Shown here: piece after piece, positions 58,151 to 64,000 of the stretch
Layout of the letters: each line of letters starts with the position of its first letter
Position numbering within the stretch: the stretch's first letter is position 1
From: Fodinibacter sp963811825
GTDB lineage: Bacteria; Actinomycetota; Actinomycetes; Actinomycetales; Dermatophilaceae
Assembly (NCBI GenBank): GCA_963811825.1
Contig: CAWESS010000029.1
Location: 1-64,000, forward strand
Length of the DNA: 64,000 nucleotides
Direction: 5' to 3'
Translations under genes and position numbers: made by a program
Notes under the pieces: generated by a model
What the model was told of the DNA's origin: nothing
Databases searched by the model: none
Seen by the model: the letters and a program-made list of their open reading frames with translations, nothing else

Positions 58151-59635
58151 GTGAGCACCCCCCGCCCGGCCGCCGTCATCGTCCTCGCCGCGGGTGAGGG
58201 CACCCGCATGAAGTCGTCGACACCCAAGGTCCTGCACCGCATCGGGGGGCTGACCCTCGTCGGCCACGCGATCCGCGCCGCCCGTGAGACGGGGGCCGAC
58301 CACGTCGGTGTCGTCGTCCGGCACGAGCGCGACCGCGTCGTCGAGCAGTGCACCGCCCTGGACGCCGGCCTCGTCATCGCCGACCAGGACGACGTCAAGG
58401 GAACCGGCCGCGCCGTCGAGTGCGGGCTCGATGCCCTGCCGGCCGACATCGAGGGCACCGTGCTCGTCACGTACGGCGACGTGCCGCTGCTCACGGGCGA
58501 CACGCTCGTCGAGCTCACCGTCGCCCACCTCGAGACGGGCAGCGCGGTCTCGGTCGTGACGGCCCACCTGAGCGATCCCACGGGGTACGGCCGGGTCGTG
58601 CGCGACGCCGCCGGGCGGGTGGAGCGGATCGTCGAGCACAAGGACGCCAGCGAGCACGAGCGCTCGATCACCGAGATCAACTCGGGCATCTACGCCTTCG
58701 ACGCCCGGGTGCTGCGCGAGGCGCTGGCCCAGGTCGGCACGAACAACGCGCAGGGCGAGAAGTACCTCACCGACGTCATCGCCATCGCGCGCGACGCCGG
58801 CCGGGCCGTGCGGGCGCACGTCATCGCCGACCCCCTGCAGACCGAGGGCGTCAACGACCGGGTGCAGCTCGCCGACCTCGGTCGCGAGCTCAACCGCCGG
58901 GTGTGCGAGCGGCACATGCGGGCCGGGGTCACCATCGTCGACCCGGCCACCACGTGGATCGACGTCGACGTCAGCATCGGGCAGGACGCGACGATCCTGC
59001 CCGGCACGCAGCTGCTCGGGGCCACCAGCATCGGCGCCGGCGCCAAGGTCGGCCCGGAGGTCACGCTCACCGACACCGAGGTGGGGGAGGGGGCCGACGT
59101 CACCCGCGCCGTCGCGGTCCTGGCGGTCATCGGCGCCGGGGCGAGCGTGGGGCCGTACTCCTACCTGCGCCCGGGCACGCTCCTCGGCGCCCGCGGCAAG
59201 ATCGGCGGCTTCGTCGAGACGAAGAACGCCGAGATCGGCGAGGGCGCCAAGGTGCCCCACCTCACGTACGCCGGGGACGTCACCATCGGTGCGGGCGCCA
59301 ACATCGGCGCGGGCACGATCTTCGCCAACTACGACGGTGTCGCCAAGCACCACACGATCATCGGCAGCCACTCGTTCGTCGGGTCCAACTCCGTGGTCGT
59401 CGGCCCGGTCGACGTCGCCGACGGGGCCTACGTCGCCGCCGGGTCGACCCTGACGCAGGACGTCGAGCCGGGCGAGATCGCGGTGGCCCGGGCGCGCCAG
59501 CGCAACGTCGGCGGCTGGGTCGCCCGGACGCGGCGCGGCACGGCCACCGCAGCGGCGGCCGAGGCGGCCGAAGAGGCGGGCGAACGGCATCCGACGCAGG
59601 ACCCGACGACCACCACGGAGGGTGACCAGAAGTGA
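58151..59635 (+). CDS. glmU: Bifunctional UDP-GlcNAc pyrophosphorylase / glucosamine-1-phosphate acetyltransferase
   Basis: 494 residues. N-terminal uridylyltransferase: V-L-A-A-G-E-G-T-R-M-K-S and Y-G-D-V-P-L-L. C-terminal left-handed beta-helix with hexapeptide repeats (~260-460; I-G-A-G-A-K-V-G, I-G-A-G-A-N-I-G-A-G-T), then an Ala/Glu-rich unstructured tail common in actinobacteria. Makes UDP-GlcNAc for peptidoglycan. GTG 58151 chosen: TAACAT (58099-58104) looks like the -10, so the ATG at 58103 lies in the promoter. A GGAG precedes 58151. Confidence 0.95.
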   Translation: MSTPRPAAVIVLAAGEGTRMKSSTPKVLHRIGGLTLVGHAIRAARETGADHVGVVVRHERDRVVEQCTALDAGLVIADQDDVKGTGRAVECGLDALPADIEGTVLVTYGDVPLLTGDTLVELTVAHLETGSAVSVVTAHLSDPTGYGRVVRDAAGRVERIVEHKDASEHERSITEINSGIYAFDARVLREALAQVGTNNAQGEKYLTDVIAIARDAGRAVRAHVIADPLQTEGVNDRVQLADLGRELNRRVCERHMRAGVTIVDPATTWIDVDVSIGQDATILPGTQLLGATSIGAGAKVGPEVTLTDTEVGEGADVTRAVAVLAVIGAGASVGPYSYLRPGTLLGARGKIGGFVETKNAEIGEGAKVPHLTYAGDVTIGAGANIGAGTIFANYDGVAKHHTIIGSHSFVGSNSVVVGPVDVADGAYVAAGSTLTQDVEPGEIAVARARQRNVGGWVARTRRGTATAAAAEAAEEAGERHPTQDPTTTTEGDQK

Positions 59636-60633
59636 GCAGCAACCGACCGCCCTCGGCCAACATCCGCAAGCGCCCGAAGAAGCAGATGATGCTCTTCTCG
59701 GGGCGGGCCAACCCCGGTCTGGCGCAGGAGGTCGCGGCGCAGCTCGGCACCGAGCTCGTGCCGACGAGTGCCTACGACTTCGCCAACGGCGAGATCTACG
59801 TGCGCTTCGAGGAGTCGGTGCGCGGGTCGGACGCGTTCGTCATCCAGAGCCACACGAACCCGATCAACGAGTGCATCATGGAGCACCTGCTCATGGTCGA
59901 CGCGCTCAAGCGGGCCAGCGCCAAGCGGATCACCGTCGTCATGCCGTTCTACGGGTACGCCCGCCAGGACAAGAAGCACCGCGGTCGTGAGCCGATCAGT
60001 GCGCGCCTCATGGCCGACATGTTCAAGACCGCCGGGGCCGACCGCCTCATCTGCGTCGACCTGCACACCGACCAGATCCAGGGGTTCTTCGACGGGCCGG
60101 TCGACCACCTCATGGCCATCCCGATCCTCAGCGAGTACGTCGCGCGCAAGTACGGCGACCAGGACCTCGCGGTCGTCTCCCCGGATGCCGGTCGCATCAA
60201 GGTGGCGGAGCAGTGGTCCAAGCGGCTCGGCGGGGCGCCGCTGGCGTTCATCCACAAGACGCGCGACATCAACCGTCCCAACGAGATGGTGGCCAACCGC
60301 GTCGTCGGCCTCGTGCGCGACCGGGTGTGCGTGCTCGTCGACGACATGATCGACACCGGCGGCACGATCACCAAGGCGGCCGACGCGCTCATGGCCGACG
60401 GCGCCAAGGCCGTGATCATCGCCGCGACGCACGCCATCCTCAGCGACCCGGCGATCGAGCGACTGCGGGACTGCTCGGCGGTCGAGGTCATCGTCACCAA
60501 CACGTTGCCGATCCCGCCCGAGAAGGAGATCGACGGCATCACGGTGCTCTCGATCGCGCCGCTCATCAGCGCGGCCGTCAAGGAGGTCTTCGAGGACGGG
60601 TCGGTGACGAGCCTGTTCGGCGGCCGCGCCTGA
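59632..60633 (+). CDS. prs: Ribose-phosphate diphosphokinase (PRPP synthetase)
   Basis: 333 residues. Makes PRPP from ribose-5-phosphate and ATP. Seen: L-F-S-G-R-A-N-P-G-L-A, M-P-F-Y-G-Y-A-R-Q-D-K-K-H-R-G-R-E-P-I-S-A-R, D-L-H-T-D-Q-I-Q-G-F-F and the PRPP loop V-L-V-D-D-M-I-D-T-G-G-T-I. GTG 59632 overlaps the glmU stop by 4 nt. glmU-prs pairing is widespread in Gram-positives. Confidence 0.97.
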   Translation: MSSNRPPSANIRKRPKKQMMLFSGRANPGLAQEVAAQLGTELVPTSAYDFANGEIYVRFEESVRGSDAFVIQSHTNPINECIMEHLLMVDALKRASAKRITVVMPFYGYARQDKKHRGREPISARLMADMFKTAGADRLICVDLHTDQIQGFFDGPVDHLMAIPILSEYVARKYGDQDLAVVSPDAGRIKVAEQWSKRLGGAPLAFIHKTRDINRPNEMVANRVVGLVRDRVCVLVDDMIDTGGTITKAADALMADGAKAVIIAATHAILSDPAIERLRDCSAVEVIVTNTLPIPPEKEIDGITVLSIAPLISAAVKEVFEDGSVTSLFGGRA

Positions 60634-60644
60634 CCGTCCCGGAT

Positions 60645-60660
60645 CGACCTGGGCAGGTCG
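60645..60660. terminator. Short hairpin after prs
   Basis: CGACCT-GGGC-AGGTCG between the convergent prs and CGNR genes; a weak candidate terminator. Confidence 0.35.
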
Positions 60661-60682
60661 CCGATGGTCACATCTGCCGCTG

Positions 60683-61237
60683 TCAGGGAGTGGCGGCCCG
60701 GCGGGCGCGGTAGGCCGCGACGTTGGCCCTCGTGCCGCAGGTGCCGTCGCAGAACTTGCGCGACCGGTTCTTGCTGAGGTCGATCAACAGGTCCTCGCAG
60801 TCCTCCCCGGCGCAGACCTTGAGCCGCTCGGTCTGCTCGGCGCGGATGACGTCGACGAGTGCCATCCCCACCTCGACGGCGATCCGTTCGGCGAGCGGCG
60901 CGTCATCGGCCCGTGCGTGGATGTGCCACCCGAACTCCCCGTGTCGCACGAGCTGGGGCAGGGCTCGCCCGTCCGCCAGCAGGGTGTTGGTCGCCTCGAC
61001 GAGCGGCTCCTCCGCGAGCCCCCAGATCCGGGCGATCCGCGGGCGGAGCCGGCGCACGGCATCCACCTCGGCCTGGGTGCTCGGGCGGCGCCCCGTCCAC
61101 TGCCAGCCCTCCATCCAGGCCAGGAGGGCGGGCAGGTCCGGGAGGTCCTCGCGGTCCTCGCTGCCGAGCGCCGGGCCGGTGTTGACCAGCGCGGCCGCAT
61201 GCATCAGCGTCATGTCCGTGTCATAGGTGAAAATCAT
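60683..61237 (-). CDS. CGNR zinc-finger / ABATE domain regulator
   Basis: 184 residues. The N-terminal ABATE-like region is followed by a C-terminal CGNR-type zinc knuckle: V-C-A-G-E-D-C-E-D-L and a C-D-G-T-C-G-T-R-A-N-V-A-A-Y-R-A-R-R tail (C-G-T-R in place of C-G-N-R). Such proteins are putative stress-responsive regulators often beside transporters. CAGGAG 5 nt before ATG 61237. Divergent from an EamA exporter gene it probably controls (inference). Confidence 0.85.
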   Translation of the reverse strand: MIFTYDTDMTLMHAAALVNTGPALGSEDREDLPDLPALLAWMEGWQWTGRRPSTQAEVDAVRRLRPRIARIWGLAEEPLVEATNTLLADGRALPQLVRHGEFGWHIHARADDAPLAERIAVEVGMALVDVIRAEQTERLKVCAGEDCEDLLIDLSKNRSRKFCDGTCGTRANVAAYRARRAATP

Positions 61238-61283
61238 CTTGACTCCTGACAGGTGCAGCGGCTAACGTCATGGGTAACAGCAT
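61221..61283 (-). CDS. Possible 20-codon upstream ORF of the CGNR gene
   Basis: ATG 61283 has its own AGGAG (6 nt upstream) and reads M-L-L-P-M-T-L-A-A-A-P-V-R-S-Q-D-D-F-H-L, ending 14 nt inside the CGNR gene in a different frame. The shared CTCCTGACA sequences (61243-61251, 61290-61298) are the two ribosome sites. It could be a regulatory leader peptide; it may also be chance. Confidence 0.3.
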   Translation of the reverse strand: MLLPMTLAAAPVRSQDDFHL

Positions 61284-61353
61284 ACTTTGCTCCTGACATT
61301 CCGTCGCGACCCGCGCCGGCAGGGCACGCTGCGGAACCGGAATCGAGGATGTC

Positions 61354-62358
61354 ATGGTGGAGGCGATGCGTCGGCACGTCGGACTTGGCCTGGTCGCGAT
61401 GCTCGCGTCCTGCGCGGCGTTCGGCACCTCCGGCCCGTTCGCCAAGGCCCTGATGAACGCTGACTGGAGCCCCGGTGCGGTGGTGCTGATCCGGATCGCG
61501 GGTGCGGCCCTCGTCCTCGCGCCCTTCGCCCTGTGGAGCATGCGCGGGCGCTGGGTCGCCCTGCGCGGCGAGCTTCCCCTCGCGGCCTTCTACGGCACCC
61601 TCGCCGTCGCTGCCGCCCAGCTCGGCTACTTCCAGGCCGTCTCCCGGATGCCGGTCGGCGTCGCCCTGCTCATCGAGTACCTCGGCATCATCATCGTCGT
61701 GCTCTGGGTGTGGGCACTCACCCGCCGGATGCCGCACCGCCTCACCGGCGTCGGCATCGTCCTCGCCCTCGCCGGGCTGGCGCTCGTGCTCGACGTCACG
61801 GGCCAGAGCACGCCCAGTCTCGTCGGGGTGCTGTGGGGCCTGCTCGCCGCCGTCGGGCTCGCCGGTCACTACGTCCTCGCCGGTCGTCCCACCGCCCTGC
61901 CGGCCGTCGCCTTCGCCGGGATCGGCCTGACGTCGGGTGCCCTCGTCCTCGCAGCGGCCGGTCTCGTGGGAGTGCTCCCGATGGAGGCGGGCAGCTCGAC
62001 CGTCGTCATCGCCGGCGCGAGCACCCCGGCCTGGGTCGCCTTCGCCGAGCTCGTGCTGATCGCGGCCGCGCTCGCCTACGTCCTCGGCATCCTCGGCGCC
62101 CGCCACCTCGGCTCGACCCTCGCCTCGTTCGTCGGGCTCACGGAGGTCATCTTCGCGGTGGCCTTCGCGTGGGTGCTGCTCGGAGAGCTCCCCGGCCTCA
62201 TCCAGATCGTCGGTGGCCTCGTGCTGCTGTCCGGCGTCGTCGCCGTGCGCCTCGGCGAGCGTGACGAGGCGCGGTCCGCAGCTCGGTCCGCAGGGCGCAG
62301 CTCGGACCCCGACGAGCCCGCCCCGCCCGATTTCGAGGTTCACTCGCCCGTCGCCTAG
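61354..62358 (+). CDS. EamA/DMT family transporter
   Basis: 334 residues, ten membrane helices arranged as two EamA repeats (~10-140 and ~155-295). F-G-T-S-G-P-F-A-K-A-L and the C-terminal S-F-V-G-L-T-E-V-I-F-A-V-A-F-A-W-V-L-L-G-E are typical. A charged tail of ~35 residues follows. Probably exports an amino acid or other metabolite. ATG 61354 after GAGGA; divergent from the CGNR regulator. Confidence 0.9.
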   Translation: MVEAMRRHVGLGLVAMLASCAAFGTSGPFAKALMNADWSPGAVVLIRIAGAALVLAPFALWSMRGRWVALRGELPLAAFYGTLAVAAAQLGYFQAVSRMPVGVALLIEYLGIIIVVLWVWALTRRMPHRLTGVGIVLALAGLALVLDVTGQSTPSLVGVLWGLLAAVGLAGHYVLAGRPTALPAVAFAGIGLTSGALVLAAAGLVGVLPMEAGSSTVVIAGASTPAWVAFAELVLIAAALAYVLGILGARHLGSTLASFVGLTEVIFAVAFAWVLLGELPGLIQIVGGLVLLSGVVAVRLGERDEARSAARSAGRSSDPDEPAPPDFEVHSPVA

Positions 62359-62563
62359 ACTCGTGGGGTTGCCTCGGCGAGGGACGTCGCACCGGCCAGA
62401 GATGTCCGGAAAGACCGCGTGAGCGGTCGACGAATCCGTGATCGACGCTGGCGGACGCAGATCCCATGGATCCGCGGACGAACGCGTGCCGATCGATCGG
62501 TGCCGCGTCCCGCGTCGAGGACCGACCGCCCGTTGTCCTCCCAACCCTCCTCAAGGAGCCCCC
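62359..62563 (+). promoter_or_regulatory. Long 5' leader of rplY
   Basis: TAGACT near 62357 could be a -10 box, giving a leader of about 195 nt before GTG 62564. It contains several short dyads (e.g. around CCGATCGATCGG, 62487-62500) and ends in AAGGAG. Possible autoregulatory leader; no known RNA family recognised. Confidence 0.35.
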
Positions 62564-63229
62564 GTGTCAGACCTCACCCTGAACGCCGAGTCCCGTACCC
62601 AGTTCGGCAAGGGCGCAGCCCGCAAGATCCGCCGCGACAACAAGATCCCCGCCGTCATGTACGGCCACGGCGCGGACCCCGTGCACATCACGCTGCCGGG
62701 GCACGAGACCATGCTGGCGCTCAAGACGAGCAACGCCCTGCTCACGATCGTCCTCGACGGCAAGGACCAGCTCGCCCTGGCCAAGGACGTGCAGCGCGAC
62801 CCGATCAAGCCGGTCATCGAGCACATCGACCTCGTCGTCGTGCGCAAGGGCGAGAAGGTCGTCGTCGACGTCCCCGTCCACGTCGAGGGCGAGGCGGCCC
62901 CCGAGACCGTCGTCACCACCGACAGCAACAGCCTGGAGCTCGAGGTGGAGGCCACCCACATCCCCGAGAGCCTCACCGTCTCCGTCGAGGGCCTCACGGC
63001 CGGTACCCAGATCCTCGCGGGTCAGGTCGAGCTGCCCGCGGGCGCCGTTCTCGTGACCGACCCCGAGGCACTCGTCGTCAACGTCACCGCGCAGGTCTCC
63101 GCCGAGGCCCTCGAGGCCGAGCTCGCCGAGGCCGAGGCCGAGGCCGGGATCGAGCGCGAGGAGTCCGACGAGGACGCCGCCGCTTCGGACGACGAGGGTG
63201 CCGAGGGTGCCGAGGACGACAACGCCTGA
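62564..63229 (+). CDS. rplY: Large ribosomal subunit protein bL25 (long Ctc form)
   Basis: 221 residues. N-terminal L25 domain binding 5S rRNA (F-G-K-G-A-A-R-K-I-R-R-D-N-K-I-P-A-V-M-Y-G, H-I-D-L-V-V-V) plus the TL5/Ctc C-terminal beta domain, and an acidic Glu/Asp/Ala tail. GTG 62564 with AAGGAG 6 nt upstream. Followed by pth, the usual order. Confidence 0.95.
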   Translation: MSDLTLNAESRTQFGKGAARKIRRDNKIPAVMYGHGADPVHITLPGHETMLALKTSNALLTIVLDGKDQLALAKDVQRDPIKPVIEHIDLVVVRKGEKVVVDVPVHVEGEAAPETVVTTDSNSLELEVEATHIPESLTVSVEGLTAGTQILAGQVELPAGAVLVTDPEALVVNVTAQVSAEALEAELAEAEAEAGIEREESDEDAAASDDEGAEGAEDDNA

Positions 63230-63250
63230 GTCGCCTTCACCTGAACGACA

Positions 63251-63286
63251 CCTCGGGGCCCGGTCCGCACGGACCGGGCCCCGAGG
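63251..63286 (+). terminator. Terminator after rplY
   Basis: A perfect 16-bp stem (CCTCGGGGCCCGGTCC and its complement) with loop GCAC, 21 nt after the stop. Confidence 0.8.
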
Positions 63287-63314
63287 CGTCCCCGGCGCCC
63301 GGCATACTGGCCTG

Positions 63315-63917
63315 ATGACCGACAGCGGACCCTGGCTCGTCGTCGGGCTCGGCAACCCCGGCACGACGTACGCCGGCAACCGGCACAACGTGGGCGCCAT
63401 GGTGGTCGACGAGCTCTCCCGCCGCACCGGCAGCGCGCTGCGCAGCCACAAGGCCCGCGCCCAGGCCGCCCAGGTGCGCCTCGGCACCGGCCCCGGGGGT
63501 GTGCCGGGCCCTGCGGCCGTGATCGCCGTGCCGAGCTGCTACATGAACGAGTCCGGCGGCCCCGTCTCCGCGCTCGCGCGGTTCTTCTCCGTGACCCCCG
63601 AGCGACTCGTCGTCGTGCACGACGAGCTCGACCTCGACGAGGGCACCATCCGCCTCAAGCGGGGCGGGGGAGAGGGTGGGCACAACGGGCTGCGCTCGAT
63701 CAGCTCGTCACTCGGCACCAAGGACTACCACCGGGTGCGCGTCGGCATCGGGCGCCCCCCGGGCCGGATGGATGCCGCCGACTACGTGCTGCGCGACTTC
63801 TCCCCGACCCAGCGCAAGGACCTGCCGTTCCTGCTCGACGATGCGGCGGATGCCGTGGAGTCCCTCGTCACGCTCGGCCTCCTCGACGCGCAGCAGCGCG
63901 TCCACGCCCCTCGCTGA
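63315..63917 (+). CDS. pth: Aminoacyl-tRNA hydrolase (peptidyl-tRNA hydrolase)
   Basis: 200 residues. Frees tRNA from drop-off peptidyl-tRNA. Seen: V-G-L-G-N-P-G-T-T-Y-A-G-N-R-H-N-V-G (catalytic His), Y-M-N-E-S-G-G-P-V (Asn), H-D-E-L-D-L (Asp) and G-G-G-E-G-G-H-N-G-L-R-S-I. ATG 63315 with CATACT 6 nt upstream (leaderless), after the rplY terminator. Confidence 0.96.
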   Translation: MTDSGPWLVVGLGNPGTTYAGNRHNVGAMVVDELSRRTGSALRSHKARAQAAQVRLGTGPGGVPGPAAVIAVPSCYMNESGGPVSALARFFSVTPERLVVVHDELDLDEGTIRLKRGGGEGGHNGLRSISSSLGTKDYHRVRVGIGRPPGRMDAADYVLRDFSPTQRKDLPFLLDDAADAVESLVTLGLLDAQQRVHAPR

Positions 63918-63974
63918 CCGGTCGGGCCGGCGGCGGCGTCAGGGGTGTCGGCCCGCGCGACTACAGTGTTCGCG

Positions 63975-64000
63975 ATGTCCTCGCTGTCCACCCTGCGCTC
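63975..64000 (+). CDS. Start of next gene, probably mfd (partial)
   Basis: Only eight codons (M-S-S-L-S-T-L-R) are in the window. TACAGT lies 7 nt before the ATG, a leaderless type start as in its neighbours. pth is followed by the transcription-repair coupling factor mfd in many actinobacteria; this identity is inferred from order only. Confidence 0.35.

Noticed and set aside
56714..59590. A 958-codon open frame antisense to ptsI and glmU
   Set aside because: Same reason: shadow of two well-supported genes, Arg/Asp/Gly-biased with no motif.

Overview
The window is very GC-rich DNA from an actinobacterium. The SdhCAB layout, RpfB, the SepX-type divisome gene, Pmt, the eukaryotic-type UDP-glucose pyrophosphorylase and the MarR/TetR mix all fit the order Micrococcales. 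Gene order and codon style suggest the family Intrasporangiaceae (inference only). There is no plasmid or phage backbone, no rRNA and no CRISPR array. Many genes start leaderlessly: a TANNNT-like hexamer lies 6-7 nt before the start codon.

Layout. 1-6.5 kb: the end of a penicillin acylase gene, 5-FCL, UTP-glucose-1-phosphate uridylyltransferase, moeA, a moaC-mogA fusion, a RimJ-like acetyltransferase and sepX. Many of these are broken by single-base frameshifts that look like sequence errors. 6.5-17 kb: an AI-2E family transporter, tRNA-Ala, a VOC protein, a SNF2 helicase convergent with a frameshifted RecB-like nuclease/helicase, pmt and rsmI. 17-24.9 kb: a secreted M28 peptidase, sdhCAB, a CPBP protease, a lipoprotein and a DUF4126 protein. 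25-33 kb: metG-tatD-rpfB-ksgA-ispE-ABC-F, the usual actinobacterial housekeeping run.

33-38 kb: the most unusual locus, one long gene encoding an adenylation domain, a carrier domain and a membrane acyltransferase. A good IdeR/DtxR iron box lies just before its start, and a long hairpin repeat lies inside its first codons. Next come a MarR/methyltransferase divergent pair and a TetR gene. 38-40 kb: tRNA-Gln followed by small accessory genes, one a decayed DUF4304 gene. 40-41.8 kb: uppP and a secreted beta-propeller.

41.9-51.8 kb: an L-arabinose operon on the minus strand. It reads substrate-binding protein, ATPase, two permeases, araD, araB, araA, with a LacI-type regulator gene upstream. 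52-58 kb: a K+ channel and a fructose PTS operon (DeoR remnant, fruK, fruA, ptsH, ptsI) in which the usual DeoR regulator has shrunk to 33 codons. 58-64 kb: glmU-prs, a divergent CGNR regulator/EamA exporter pair, rplY, pth and the first bases of the next gene, probably mfd.

The two sugar operons together import and phosphorylate arabinose and fructose. glmU, the UGPase and uppP feed cell-wall precursor synthesis. sdhCAB supplies respiratory complex II.
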